Part shown: positions 50,372 to 59,633 of the stretch, piece after piece
Numbering within the stretch: the stretch's first letter is position 1
How the letters are laid out: each line of letters starts with the position of its first letter
NCBI GenBank assembly: GCA_902495325.1
Contig: CABUWK010000005.1
Span: 1 to 64,000, forward strand
From: an uncultured Acidiphilium sp.
Lineage (GTDB): Bacteria > Bacillota > Clostridia > Christensenellales > Borkfalkiaceae
Reading direction: 5' to 3'
Length of the DNA: 64,000 nt
The notes under the pieces: model-generated
Told to the model about the DNA's origin: nothing
The model's database searches: none
What the model saw: only the letters and a program-made list of their open reading frames with translations
Translations under genes and position numbers: made by a program

Positions 50372-52893
50372 TAAAAACCTCCCTGTTCGGTACGGTTGAT
50401 GATATCTTCCTGCAGACTTCTCGAAAGAGAAGTAAACAGAGCGGAATACCCGGCGACGCGTACGACAAGTCCTTTATAGTTTTCGGGATGCTTCTGCGCG
50501 TCTCTCAGCGTTTCTCTCGAAACCACGTTGAACTGCATATGGCTGCCCTTGCGGTCGAAATAAGTCTGAACGAGAGAAACGAAGTTTTCAAGCCCGTTCG
50601 TGCCCGCCAGTGCCGACGGGTGGAATTTCATATTGAACAAAGTGCCGTTGGAAGCGATGCCGTGATCGAGCGTGGAAACGGAGTTGCAGGACGCGGTAGG
50701 TCCGTTCACGTCTCTTCCCGCCGCAGGGGAAACGCCGTCTGCAATGGGGGTGAAGGCAAGTCTTCCGTCCGGGGTCGCGCCCGTCTGCGCGCCGAGAGGA
50801 ACGTTTGCCGAAACGGGATACATGCCCGCCTGATATCTGCCCCCTCTCGGGTTGGTGTATTTCTGGATCTCTTTCGTATAAATATAAGCGACTTTTCTCG
50901 CGAAAGCGTCTACTTCCGGCACGTCGTTGCCGTATTTGGGAAGGGCTTCGATGTCGGAAAGAAGTTTGAGATATTTTTCCTTTTTGCTCTCGCTCGCCAC
51001 TCCGTTTTTGACCGTCGTGAAGATCCTTGCAACTTCTTCCTGCGTAAGCTTTTTGCTGTTTTCCACCTGTTTGCAGATCTCGACCGTCAGTTTTTCCGCC
51101 TGCTCGTCCGAAAGGGGCTTGCCGTAGTTGTTGAGCATCGCCTCTTTAAAGTCCGTAAGCGTGTATTTCTTTTCGTCGAACACAAGGGTTTTGATCGCGA
51201 GCATACCGTCGGTCAGGTTTGCGATGCCGAATCCCTGCGGACCCGTAAAGTTATAAACGGCTCCGCCTTCCTGCATGCTCTTTCCTCTGCCGATGCAGTC
51301 TTCGATCATGGAAGACAGGAAAGGCAACGGGCATCTTTCCGCATGCGCGGCGTCGATCGCGTTGTCTGCGTCGACCATAAGTTCCACGAAATAATCGGAT
51401 TGTTTTTTATAGGCGTCGTAGAACTGCTCGAACGTCGTCATATTTTCGACGGAGCCCGTCTGAAGGCCGACTTTTTCGCCGCCCTCATAGCCGTCCGAGA
51501 AGACCATTTCGATCGGGCGAAGGGTGTTATAGAACGCTGCGTCGTGCCATCCGTCCGTTTTACCCGATTTCTGAGGTTCTACGCAACCGATGATGTTGTA
51601 TTCGCGCGCGTCTTCCAGCGTAAGCCCTCTCGACATCAGCGCGGGAATGATCACTTCGTCGTTGTAATATGCGGGGAAACCGATTCCCGTTCTCGTCAGT
51701 TCCGCGGCGCGGATCAGGAAATCGTGCGGGGAACCGTTCCACACTCTCACCGAGAAGGAAGGTTGCGGCAGGAACACGTGTTCCGTCGCCGTGATCGTCA
51801 TGAAGGAAAGATCGTTGGTCGCGTCCACGCCCTCTTTCGTCTGTCCGCCGGCGATCAGGTTCTGGAACATGCTGTATCCCGCAAAACCTTTCGCCGATTC
51901 CTGATCGCGGCACTTGTTGATATCGTTCAGTTTTACCCATACGCAGTCGATCAGTTCCTGCGCTTCTTCTCTCGTCATGCCGTTTTTGCGGCTTGCGAGA
52001 TAATAGGGGTACATATATTGGTCGAATCTTCCCGGGGAAATGGAGTGTCCGCTCGATTCGGTGGAAATACAGATCTGTACGAACCAGAAACTCTGGCAGG
52101 CTTCGTAAAAATCGGTCGCGCCGTATGCGGGAACTTTGGCGCAGTTCGCCGAAATTCTTTCCAGTTCTTTCTTTCTTACGGGGTCGCTTTCTTTTGCCGC
52201 GAGTTCGGCGGCAAGGCGGGAATACCTCTTCGCGTATGCGATGACCGCTTCGCACGAAATGATCACGGCGCGGAGGAAGGAGCTCTTTCGGCAATAGTTC
52301 CCGTCCCCCACGACGAGTTTCGCAAGGGCTTCTTTTGCCTCGGCGATGATGCCGGAATATCCTTCTTTCAGAACTTTGCCGTAATCGACCGTCACGTGAC
52401 CGATGCCGTTATAGAAATAGTTGCCCGGCGTGAACACGTTGTGCGCCATGGCAACGAGCGTCGCGTTGGTCATATACGCCGTTGCGAGTTCGCTCGTCGT
52501 TTTTCCTTTCCAGTAAGGGAAAACGTCTTTCAGTTTCCGTTTGGTTTCTTCGGAAATATAAAACGGATCTGCGGAGCGCGTCGCTACCGTATCGAATTCC
52601 TTTTCCAGCCATTCGAACGAAAATTCGGGGAAAATCTGGCAGGAACGGGGGTGAACGGTCGTCGCGCCGACGATCAGTTCTTTGTCTCTGATCGTGATCG
52701 GCAGATTTTCGAGAATATGCTTAAAAGCGAGCGCGCGGCGAAGAATGACCGGCTCGTTTTCCGTTTTGCGATAACTTTCCGTCAGAAGAACGGCTCTGTC
52801 CGCTTCGATCTGCGGCATTTCACGGAATAAGGTTTCTTTTAAAAAGTCGATCCTGTCCGATTTTTTGATTCTTTCCGAATAATATTCCGACAT
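50371..52893 (-). CDS. Glycyl radical enzyme, probable B12-independent diol (glycerol/propanediol) dehydratase
   Basis: An 840-residue glycyl radical enzyme with Gly815 in VRVAGYSALF and the thiyl Cys437 in IIGCVEPQKSGKTDGWHDAAF. The residues lining the active site match those known for Clostridium butyricum glycerol dehydratase in kind and spacing: His166, His283-Ser284 (in SGHSISPGRF), Cys437, Glu439 and Asp451. Pyruvate formate-lyase is excluded because its Cys-Cys pair is absent. No aldehyde dehydrogenase or microcompartment gene is nearby, so the pathway is open, and other dehydratase substrates are possible. The start has a strong GGAGG. The promoter is at 53009. Confidence 0.85.
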   Translation of the reverse strand: MSEYYSERIKKSDRIDFLKETLFREMPQIEADRAVLLTESYRKTENEPVILRRALAFKHILENLPITIRDKELIVGATTVHPRSCQIFPEFSFEWLEKEFDTVATRSADPFYISEETKRKLKDVFPYWKGKTTSELATAYMTNATLVAMAHNVFTPGNYFYNGIGHVTVDYGKVLKEGYSGIIAEAKEALAKLVVGDGNYCRKSSFLRAVIISCEAVIAYAKRYSRLAAELAAKESDPVRKKELERISANCAKVPAYGATDFYEACQSFWFVQICISTESSGHSISPGRFDQYMYPYYLASRKNGMTREEAQELIDCVWVKLNDINKCRDQESAKGFAGYSMFQNLIAGGQTKEGVDATNDLSFMTITATEHVFLPQPSFSVRVWNGSPHDFLIRAAELTRTGIGFPAYYNDEVIIPALMSRGLTLEDAREYNIIGCVEPQKSGKTDGWHDAAFYNTLRPIEMVFSDGYEGGEKVGLQTGSVENMTTFEQFYDAYKKQSDYFVELMVDADNAIDAAHAERCPLPFLSSMIEDCIGRGKSMQEGGAVYNFTGPQGFGIANLTDGMLAIKTLVFDEKKYTLTDFKEAMLNNYGKPLSDEQAEKLTVEICKQVENSKKLTQEEVARIFTTVKNGVASESKKEKYLKLLSDIEALPKYGNDVPEVDAFARKVAYIYTKEIQKYTNPRGGRYQAGMYPVSANVPLGAQTGATPDGRLAFTPIADGVSPAAGRDVNGPTASCNSVSTLDHGIASNGTLFNMKFHPSALAGTNGLENFVSLVQTYFDRKGSHMQFNVVSRETLRDAQKHPENYKGLVVRVAGYSALFTSLSRSLQEDIINRTEQGGF

Positions 52894-53008
52894 TTTTCCT
52901 CCGTTATCGGGAAACCCGAAAATTTTGTGTTGTTTTGTTGCCTTTTTGTCTTTTCTTTCCCTTCCCGGGAGAAAAGAAATAAAAAGCGCGGATATTTCTC
53001 TATAATAT

Positions 53009-53038
53009 AGTATAACATGAAGGGGGAAAGCAAGTCAA
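53009..53038 (-). promoter_or_regulatory. Promoter of the glycyl radical enzyme operon
   Basis: On the minus strand TTGACT and TATACT are separated by 18 bases, about 115 bases upstream of the ATG. The remainder of the 52894-53331 gap is AT-rich with no gene. Confidence 0.65.
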
Positions 53039-53277
53039 TCGTTTTTCCGTAAAATCGCGCCGAAAATTTTTGTTTCTCGTCTGGTTGTGTTGTTTTTTGT
53101 TGAATTAAACAAAAACAACCCGGAAGGTACGCCTGTTTTCCACATTTTCCGGAAATTCCGTCGTTTCGTATCGGGGCGATTTTCCCGGGAAAATCGGACG
53201 ACAAAGAGAAGGAAAAAATCCGCGATATCGCAAATAAAACCGAAGAAAAAAATCTTTTATAAATTCCTGAAAAACGC

Positions 53278-53307
53278 TTGACAAACAGTGCTTCCGTATG
53301 GTATTAT
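53278..53307 (+). promoter_or_regulatory. Promoter of the tRNA operon
   Basis: TTGACA at 53278-53283 and TATTAT at 53302-53307, spacer 18 bases, 25 bases before tRNA-Pro. Confidence 0.75.
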
Positions 53308-53331
53308 ATACGAGCGTTGAAATTGAATCGA

Positions 53332-53407
53332 CGGGGTGTAGCGCAGTTGGTAGCGCACGTGGTTTGGGACCATGGGGTCGGGAGTTCGAGTCTCTTCACC
53401 CCGACCA
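53332..53407 (+). tRNA. tRNA-Pro (TGG)
   Basis: Acceptor stem CGGGGTG/CACCCCG, anticodon TGG in loop TTTGGGA, T-arm GGAGTTCGAGTCTC, encoded CCA. First of six tRNAs in one operon. Confidence 0.97.
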
Positions 53408-53421
53408 CGGAAGACTCGTTC

Positions 53422-53498
53422 GGGCCTTTAGCTCAGTTGGTCAGAGCGGCCGGCTCATAACCGGTTGGTCCAAGGTTCGAGTCCTTGAAGGCCCACCA
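53422..53498 (+). tRNA. tRNA-Met (CAT), elongator type
   Basis: Acceptor stem GGGCCTT/AAGGCCC with discriminator A and encoded CCA. The anticodon arm CCGGCTCATAACCGG carries CAT. The paired first acceptor base excludes the initiator. A lysidine-modified tRNA-Ile2 is possible but the arm fits elongator Met. Confidence 0.93.
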
Positions 53499-53524
53499 AA
53501 CGTTAAAAAATCAAAAACATATTT

Positions 53525-53601
53525 GGCCTGGTAGTTCAGCTGGTTAGAACGCTAGCCTGTCACGCTAGAGGTCGTGGGTTCGAACCCCATCCAGGTCGCC
53601 A
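53525..53601 (+). tRNA. tRNA-Asp (GTC)
   Basis: Acceptor stem GGCCTGG/CCAGGTC with discriminator G and encoded CCA. The anticodon arm carries GTC (CCTGTCACGC). Confidence 0.97.
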
Positions 53602-53628
53602 GATTTTATTTCCCCGAAAGGGGTTTTT

Positions 53629-53704
53629 GCCTTGGTAGCTCAGTCGGTAGAGCAAGGGACTGAAAATCCCTCTGTCGGTGGTTCGATTCCGCCCTAAGGC
53701 ACCA
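53629..53704 (+). tRNA. tRNA-Phe (GAA)
   Basis: Acceptor stem GCCTTGG/CTAAGGC, anticodon GAA in GGGACTGAAAATCCC, T-arm GGTTCGATTCC, encoded CCA. Confidence 0.97.
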
Positions 53705-53720
53705 TTTTTTTGATTTTTTC

Positions 53721-53796
53721 GCTGGTGTAGCTCAACTGGCAGAGCAGCTGATTTGTAATCAGCAGGTTGTGGGTTCGATTCCAATCGCCAGCTCCA
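53721..53796 (+). tRNA. tRNA-Thr (TGT)
   Basis: Acceptor stem GCTGGTG/CGCCAGC, anticodon TGT in CTGATTTGTAATCAG, T-arm GGGTTCGATTCC, encoded CCA. Confidence 0.97.
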
Positions 53797-53802
53797 TAAT
53801 AC

Positions 53803-53888
53803 GGACAGGTTCCCGAGCGGCCAAAGGGAACAGACTGTAAATCTGTCGTCACCTGACTTCGGTGGTCCGAATCCACCCCTGTCCACCA
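53803..53888 (+). tRNA. tRNA-Tyr (GTA)
   Basis: A class II tRNA with a long variable arm. Acceptor stem GGACAGG/CCTGTCC, anticodon GTA in CAGACTGTAAATCTG, encoded CCA. Last tRNA of the operon. Confidence 0.97.
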
Positions 53889-53934
53889 AATATATCCGAT
53901 CCTCTCAAAAGAGCGTCGGATATATTTTTTTACT
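53889..53934 (+). terminator. Terminator of the tRNA operon
   Basis: The stem AATATATCCGA/TCGGATATATT encloses an AG-rich loop and ends in a T-run (TTTTTTT), directly after the tRNA-Tyr CCA. Confidence 0.85.
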
Positions 53935-54510
53935 TTAAATTAAAAACTGCCGAAGCGTTTTCCTCTCGCCCCGGCATTTATTCCGGAACCGTTTATTTCG
54001 GAACAAAAATGCCAGTTAATCGACATATGGGGCGGTTTCTTTGGAAATTGAGTTTCCCGCCGCGTGTGTTTTTCGGTGTACCGGAAGAGGTTTTTGCGGG
54101 ATGCCGACCGGATGGCTTCGGGGATGGAGAAAACGTTTTTACGGGTTCGGGATAACGGGTCCCGAACCTGCATTTTATGATCGGCTTTTATACAATTTGT
54201 ATGCAGGAAAAGTGTCGGAAAACGTCGGAAAAGGAAAGGCAAAAGAAATTTATGAAAAATAGGTTAAAAGAGGGAAATTTCCGCCAAGCCATTGTATTTT
54301 TGCTTTAAATATGCTAAAATAAGAATATAATAGCTTAGTGTTATATGCGTTTTGTCGGGAACCGATTCGCGGATCGGAAAGGTACCCTGCCGGTTTTTTT
54401 CGGCGTTACGGGGTGCCGTCCGGCTGTGTGAAAATCGGGTTTTGGACAAACGCGCGATCCGATCGCTGCCGAAAGGCGGCTTTCCGCATCGTAAATAGTC
54501 AGGAGGTATC
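53935..54510. other. Intergenic region between tRNA operon and ftsH
   Basis: About 575 bases without a convincing gene. It has a variant TATAAGYCGATTA element at 54013-54027 and the ftsH promoter (TTGTAT 54292-54297, 17 bases, TAAAAT 54315-54320). The 5' leader of ftsH is thus about 180 bases long and could hold regulation, but I see no known riboswitch. Confidence 0.5.
54292..54320 (+). promoter_or_regulatory. Promoter of ftsH
   Basis: TTGTAT and TAAAAT with a 17-base spacer. A second TATAAT follows at about 54335. Confidence 0.6.
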
Positions 54511-56613
54511 ATGAAAAAGTCAACCAAAACGATCGTCGTGATCGCCGTGATCCTCGTTGCGGTGATCGGCGTTCTCGTTCTTGCGGGAAGGCTGATCTCC
54601 TCTTTGGAGCAAAAGGAGACGACCGAGTTTTTCCGGCTCGCCGGCATCGAGTATAAGCTGGAAGAGGGCGAGACCGAACCGAAAATCACGTTTGTGAAAA
54701 AAACGTCGACTTCGAGCGAATATTATATCGATAAAATCGTGATCGATACTTACACGCTGAAAGGTTACACCAAACTTTCCAACGGGAAATACGCGCTGAA
54801 ATATACGGCGAACCTTTTCCCGACGAGCGCTTTCCAGAACGAGATCGAAGTTCTGAAAGTAAACGGCGTCGTGTTCGATTGCGAAGATCCGAATTCCGGC
54901 TCCTTCTTCTCGAGCCTGATCATGCCCCTTCTCATGCTCGGCGTCGGGCTTGTGGTCGTGTTTGTGTTCATGCGTCAGGTGAACGGCGGCAACAAGGGCG
55001 CGCTCGACTTCGGTAAAACGAAAGCCCGTGTGAACCAGAACGTGAAAGTCCGTTTCTCCGACGTTGCCGGCGCGGAAGAAGAAAAAGAAGAATTGCAGGA
55101 AGTTGTGGAGTTTCTGAAAAACCCCCGCAAGTTCTCTTCTCTCGGCGCGAGGATCCCGAAAGGCGTTCTTCTCGTAGGACCTCCGGGAACGGGTAAAACG
55201 CTGTTCGCGAAAGCCGTTGCGGGAGAAGCGAACGTTCCCTTCTTCTCGATCAGCGGTTCCGACTTTGTGGAAATGTTTGTCGGCGTGGGCGCAAGCCGTG
55301 TGAGAGACTTGTTCAATATGGCGAAAAAGAGCATGCCGTGTATCGTTTTCATCGACGAGATCGACGCCGTCGGGCGTCAGCGCGGCGCGGGGCTCGGCGG
55401 AGGTAACGACGAGCGCGAACAGACGCTCAACCAGCTCCTCGTGCAGATGGACGGTTTCGACGCCAACGAAGGCATTATTATCATGGCGGCGACCAACCGT
55501 GCCGATATTCTCGATCCGGCGCTGATGCGTCCGGGCAGATTCGACCGTCAGATCTACGTCAACATGCCGGACGTCCGCGGAAGAGAATCGATTCTGAAAG
55601 TACATGCGAGAAACAAACCGCTTGCGGCGGACGTCAACTTTAAAGTTCTTGCCCGCATGACGGCAGGGTTCTCCGGGGCGGACATTGCGAACCTACTGAA
55701 CGAAGCCGCCATTCTCGCGGCGAGAAAGAACGAAAAGGCGATCACCAACGTCGATTTGTACGAGGCGATCAATAAAGTGATCATGGGACCGCAGAAAAAG
55801 AGCCGTCTCGTGACCGAAACGGACAAACGGATCACCGCTTATCACGAATCGGGGCACGCGATTCTCGCAAGGCTTCTTCCTCATTGCGATCCCGTGCAGG
55901 AAGTTTCCATCATTCCGCGCGGTATGGCTGCGGGATACACGATGACCAGACCCGATTCCGACGACAATCACGTTGAAAAATCCAAACTGCTCGACGATAT
56001 CGTGATGACCCTCGGCGGCAGAGTTGCGGAAGAAATCATCATCAAAGATATTTCCGCCGGCGCTTCGAACGACATTTCCGTTGTGACCGACCGTGCGAGA
56101 AAGATGGTGACCGAATGGGGTATGAGCGACAAGATCGGACCCGTAAACTACGGAAGCAGCGATCAGGTGTTCATCGGCAGAGATTATCAGACAAAATCCA
56201 ATTACAGCGAATCGGTTGCCGCCCTGATCGACGACGAGGTGGAATCGATCATCAAAACCGCCTACGCGAAGGCGAAAGAGCTGCTTACCGCAAACAAAAC
56301 CCTTCTCGACAATATGGCAAGGCTTCTCATCGAGCGCGAAACCATTTATCAGGACGAAGTGGATATGATTATGGCGGGAACGGACGTGCAGACCATTATT
56401 TCCACTATGGACGCGCGCGATGCGGAACGCAAGGAAAACCCCTTTAAACGTGCGGAAGGCACAATGAAGAATACGGAAGTTCCGGCAGGTAACAACGCGC
56501 CCGCAAATGTTGAAAACGGCGCAAATGCGGAAAACGGTGCGGAAAACGGGAAATCTTCTTCGTCCGGCGACGATACGCCGCACATGCCGACTGCGGGAGA
56601 CGACAACGCCTGA
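54511..56613 (+). CDS. ftsH: ATP-dependent zinc metalloprotease FtsH
   Basis: A 700-residue membrane-anchored AAA+ protease. Two transmembrane helices (about 7-26 and 131-153) enclose a 100-residue outer domain. The AAA+ part has Walker A GPPGTGKT (near 224), Walker B VFIDEID and the second region of homology [19 protein letters not shown]. The zinc site is HESGH near 449. The Asn/Ala/Glu-rich tail from about 650 is low-complexity. It degrades misassembled membrane proteins and short-lived regulators. Ribosome binding site AGGAGGT. Confidence 0.97.
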   Translation: MKKSTKTIVVIAVILVAVIGVLVLAGRLISSLEQKETTEFFRLAGIEYKLEEGETEPKITFVKKTSTSSEYYIDKIVIDTYTLKGYTKLSNGKYALKYTANLFPTSAFQNEIEVLKVNGVVFDCEDPNSGSFFSSLIMPLLMLGVGLVVVFVFMRQVNGGNKGALDFGKTKARVNQNVKVRFSDVAGAEEEKEELQEVVEFLKNPRKFSSLGARIPKGVLLVGPPGTGKTLFAKAVAGEANVPFFSISGSDFVEMFVGVGASRVRDLFNMAKKSMPCIVFIDEIDAVGRQRGAGLGGGNDEREQTLNQLLVQMDGFDANEGIIIMAATNRADILDPALMRPGRFDRQIYVNMPDVRGRESILKVHARNKPLAADVNFKVLARMTAGFSGADIANLLNEAAILAARKNEKAITNVDLYEAINKVIMGPQKKSRLVTETDKRITAYHESGHAILARLLPHCDPVQEVSIIPRGMAAGYTMTRPDSDDNHVEKSKLLDDIVMTLGGRVAEEIIIKDISAGASNDISVVTDRARKMVTEWGMSDKIGPVNYGSSDQVFIGRDYQTKSNYSESVAALIDDEVESIIKTAYAKAKELLTANKTLLDNMARLLIERETIYQDEVDMIMAGTDVQTIISTMDARDAERKENPFKRAEGTMKNTEVPAGNNAPANVENGANAENGAENGKSSSSGDDTPHMPTAGDDNA

Positions 56614-56836
56614 TTCGTGGGCGGGGTTGCGGATCCGTTATATATGTTTGTAACGCCCCGGTGGCGGTTGTATGCGAACTCGTCAGGTCTTAACGGGGTT
56701 CGGATCTCACCTGTGGCTAAAATAATGAACTCCGCGCACAGGGAAACTTATACTTCTCTGCAATGCGGGAAAGCCAGGGCAATACCGGAAATCGGTATTG
56801 CCTTCGTGCTCTTTTACCTTCCTTCGCGAGGTACTT
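56614..56836 (+). other. ftsH-parB intergenic region with strong hairpin
   Basis: A 10-bp perfect stem GGCAATACCG/CGGTATTGCC (56778-56802) followed by TTCGTGCTCTTTT resembles a terminator. The region upstream (56640-56760) contains GAACTCGTCAGGTC and other pairable segments. It may encode a short structured RNA, but I could not match it to SRP RNA (the GGAAGCAGC part is missing), 6S RNA or a riboswitch. Confidence 0.4.
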
Positions 56837-57832
56837 ATGGCGGATAAAGAAAAAGAAAATTACGAGAAAGACATTTTCGATCTTCTTGAGGAAACAAACG
56901 GCGAAAACCCGAACAAAAAAGATATGTCCGACAGAGGAGACGTTTTGTCGGTCGAAGACGCGCCGCAACGGGGGATCCCGGCACGGGGCGGATCGGCGCA
57001 AGGCGGGGAAGAAACGGTTCTGCAACTGCCGATCGACGACGTTTTTGCCGATCCCGACCAGCCGCGGAAAGCATTCGATCGCGACGCTCTCGCCGATCTT
57101 GCCGATTCTATCAGAAAACACGGCGTGATCATGCCGATCGTTGTAAGTCGCGTCGGAAATCGTTATATGATCATCGCGGGCGAACGCAGGTACCGCGCAA
57201 GCAGGCTTGCCGGCAGAAAGACGATCCCTGCCGTCGTGAAGAAATATTCCGAGCGTGAGATCCGCGAGGTTTCGCTGATCGAAAACCTGCAAAGGGAAGA
57301 TTTAAATCCGATCGAAGCCGCCAACGCCATGAAAAAACTGATGGACGAATATTCTCTTACGCAAGAGGAATTGTCTGCCCGCATCGGGAAAAGTCGTTCT
57401 ACCGTGGCAAACACGTTGCGGCTTCTCACTCTTTCGCCCGTGGTGATCGATTACGTCGGTTCTGGTAAACTTTCCGCCGGGCATGCGAGAGCTCTCGTTT
57501 CCCTTCCTCGTCCGGCGCAGGAAAAACTTGCCCGCCGCATCGTTGCCGAAGGAATGAGCGTGCGCGACGTGGAAAAGGCGGTAAAACGCGTTCTCTCGCC
57601 CGATTCGGAAAAGAAGAAAAAGAAGCCGTCGTTCAGTGTGGAGCTGAAGGATATGATCGATCGCATGCAACGGGTTTTCGGTACGAAAGTGACTGCCGTC
57701 GGGAACGACAATAAGGGCAGGATCTATATGGATTATTACACGCGTGACGATCTTGACAGGATCGTGGAACTGCTTGAAGTTCTGGAAAAACGAAGCGGAA
57801 CTTCGGTTGCGGTGCCGGAAGAGGAAGAGTAA
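56837..57832 (+). CDS. parB: Chromosome partitioning protein ParB/Noc family
   Basis: A 331-residue protein. An acidic N-terminal tail (1-60) lacks the basic ParA-activating peptide usually seen at the extreme N-terminus. The CTPase/ParB domain has LADSIRKHGVIMPIVV and the GERRYRA motif near residue 115, then SLIENLQREDLNPIEAA. A helix-turn-helix (LTQEELSARIGKSRSTVANTLRLL) binds parS, and a C-terminal dimer domain follows. ParA (Soj) is not encoded in the window. It may be Spo0J-like ParB or Noc. The start ATG 56837 has GAGGT upstream. Confidence 0.9.
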   Translation: MADKEKENYEKDIFDLLEETNGENPNKKDMSDRGDVLSVEDAPQRGIPARGGSAQGGEETVLQLPIDDVFADPDQPRKAFDRDALADLADSIRKHGVIMPIVVSRVGNRYMIIAGERRYRASRLAGRKTIPAVVKKYSEREIREVSLIENLQREDLNPIEAANAMKKLMDEYSLTQEELSARIGKSRSTVANTLRLLTLSPVVIDYVGSGKLSAGHARALVSLPRPAQEKLARRIVAEGMSVRDVEKAVKRVLSPDSEKKKKKPSFSVELKDMIDRMQRVFGTKVTAVGNDNKGRIYMDYYTRDDLDRIVELLEVLEKRSGTSVAVPEEEE

Positions 57833-58226
57833 GCGTTTTTCCGGCGATTACGGGCGGAAGAATGTGATCTATTCCTGTCGTTCCGGCAGTTGCCGCTTTC
57901 TGTTTTTGTTGTTTTGATCCGGATAGGTTTTGTCATCCTGATCCTGCCCCGAAGTCCTGCCCGTGAAGAATTTCAAAAAACAGAGTGTAATCACAGCGGC
58001 TGTGCCGTTGTGGCTATAAAAATCTTAAAATAAGCCGATAATCGGCTTATAGCCTCACATTTATCGTTGTTTCTACTTTTTCCGGTTTTTATAAGGAAAA
58101 AGGGAGGGGTTTGCTTTCTTTTCTTCAAAAAGCCGTCAAAAAATAAGGTTTTGCGGAAAATTATCAAAAAACAACGATAAACGGGCTGTTTTTTCAAAAC
58201 AAACACATTTTTACAAGAGAGGATTT
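57833..58226. repeat. Intergenic region with repeat elements
   Basis: It contains a degenerate GTCATCCTG-family unit (about 57925-57990) and a near-perfect palindromic TATAAGYCG element at 58031-58051 (TAAGCCGAT/ATCGGCTTA). Otherwise it is AT-rich and without a gene. Confidence 0.6.
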
Positions 58227-59630
58227 ATGGTATTTCAGGAATATTCCAAAGAGAATTTGCTTAAGGTTGCTCCTTTGATCGCAAAGAGCGACATGCTTTG
58301 CAACGATGTTTCCGTCGGGAGTTTTCTGCTTTGGCATAAGGGCGTCGATCTTGCGTTTGCCGTTGAGAACGAAACGCTGATTGTCAGACAGAATATTGCG
58401 GGAGAGCCGGCGTTTAGTTATCCCGTCGGTAAGGATGAGGAGGGCGCCCTTCTCGCGCTTGCGAAATATACGGAAGAAAACGACCTTCCGCTGATGATCT
58501 ACGCGGCGGACGAAACGCGTGTGGAAACGTTGCGGCGGGTCATGCCTTATCCGATCCGTTCTGCTTATGAAAGAAAATGGAGCGATTATCTCTATCGCTA
58601 TGAAGATATTCATGATTTCGCCGGCAAAAAATATGCGGGACAGCGTAATCATATCCATAAGTTCAACGCCCTGTTTCCGAACGCCGTTTTCAGAAAAATC
58701 GAAAGGGACGATCTCCCCGCGGTGCGTGGTTTTCTGAAGGAATACGGCGGGGAACACGGTGACGGCGGGCAGGAAGAGAAAAGCGAACTTCTGCAGACGG
58801 AAGATCTGCTTGACTGCCTGTTCGATTATCCTTTCGAAAGCGGGCTTCTTCTCGTAGAGGGGAATATCGCGGCGATCACGATCGGCGAGATCGTCGGAAA
58901 AATGCTCGTGATCCATACGGAAAAGGCGCTTAGGAAATACGAAGGCGCTTATCCCGCGATTTTTCATCTGTTCGTCTGCTCTCTTGAAAGCAAGAATCTC
59001 GAATTTGTCAATCGGGAGGACGATTCCGACGATCCGGGGCTCAGAACTTCGAAAACGCAGTATCATCCCGTGCGGATGGTGAATAAATATCTGGTCAAGG
59101 TGAACTCCCCCGTCTGTCGGCTTTCGGAGATCCCGACGATAAAGGGAGAAAAGATTTCTCTTCGTAAAATGACGGAAAAGGACAAGCCCGATTACCTTGC
59201 TCTTTCTCTTGACGACGACAATAACCGGTTCTGGGGTTACGATTACCGGGAGGATGAAAGCATTACCGGGCAAATCGACGAAAATACTTTTTATGACCGT
59301 CAGGCGTTCGATTATACCGTAGGAGACGCCGTTAATTTTGCGATCGATCTGGGCGGAAAGATGATCGGCGAAACGATCGTTTATCGGTTTACGATGGGCG
59401 GCACGGCGGAGATCGGTTGCCGCGTTGCGGCTGCTTATCACGGCGAAGGGTTCGGGGACGAAGCGTTTGAACTGACGAAAAAATTTGCCGAAGAAATGCT
59501 CGGCGTCCGCCCCGTCGCGCGGTGTTACAAACAAAACGCTCCGTCCGAAAAGATGATTTTAAAAAGCGGGATGAAAAAAACGGGAGAGGACGACGCTTTC
59601 TTTTATTTTTCCGCCTGCCCGAAGGAATAA
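58227..59630 (+). CDS. DUF2156 - GNAT acetyltransferase fusion
   Basis: A 467-residue protein. Residues 1-300 match DUF2156, a tandem-GNAT-like fold related to the aminoacyl-phosphatidylglycerol synthase C-terminal domain (NHIHKFNALFPNAVFRKI, then VIHTEKALRKYEGAYPAIFH and FVNREDDSDDPGLR). Residues 310-460 are a GNAT N-acetyltransferase (ISLRKMTEKDKPDYLAL, EIGCRVAAAYHGEGFGDEA with the acetyl-CoA loop). DUF2156 proteins may transfer amino-acyl groups from tRNA. The substrate is unknown. It lies 3 bases before the Mrr-like gene, forming an operon. Confidence 0.8.
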   Translation: MVFQEYSKENLLKVAPLIAKSDMLCNDVSVGSFLLWHKGVDLAFAVENETLIVRQNIAGEPAFSYPVGKDEEGALLALAKYTEENDLPLMIYAADETRVETLRRVMPYPIRSAYERKWSDYLYRYEDIHDFAGKKYAGQRNHIHKFNALFPNAVFRKIERDDLPAVRGFLKEYGGEHGDGGQEEKSELLQTEDLLDCLFDYPFESGLLLVEGNIAAITIGEIVGKMLVIHTEKALRKYEGAYPAIFHLFVCSLESKNLEFVNREDDSDDPGLRTSKTQYHPVRMVNKYLVKVNSPVCRLSEIPTIKGEKISLRKMTEKDKPDYLALSLDDDNNRFWGYDYREDESITGQIDENTFYDRQAFDYTVGDAVNFAIDLGGKMIGETIVYRFTMGGTAEIGCRVAAAYHGEGFGDEAFELTKKFAEEMLGVRPVARCYKQNAPSEKMILKSGMKKTGEDDAFFYFSACPKE

Positions 59631-59633
59631 CCG

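Noticed and set aside
50371..52893. Annotating the glycyl radical enzyme as pyruvate formate-lyase (pflB)
   Set aside because: The catalytic loop has a single cysteine followed by VEP and a GWHDAAF motif, not the adjacent Cys-Cys pair of pyruvate formate-lyase.
53560..53889. Reading frames across the tRNA cluster
   Set aside because: They translate tRNA genes (repeats such as WGSNPRPL are typical artefacts) and have no ribosome binding site.
54041..54262. A 73-residue frame before ftsH
   Set aside because: No ribosome binding site or recognisable composition, and it overlaps the region just before the ftsH promoter.
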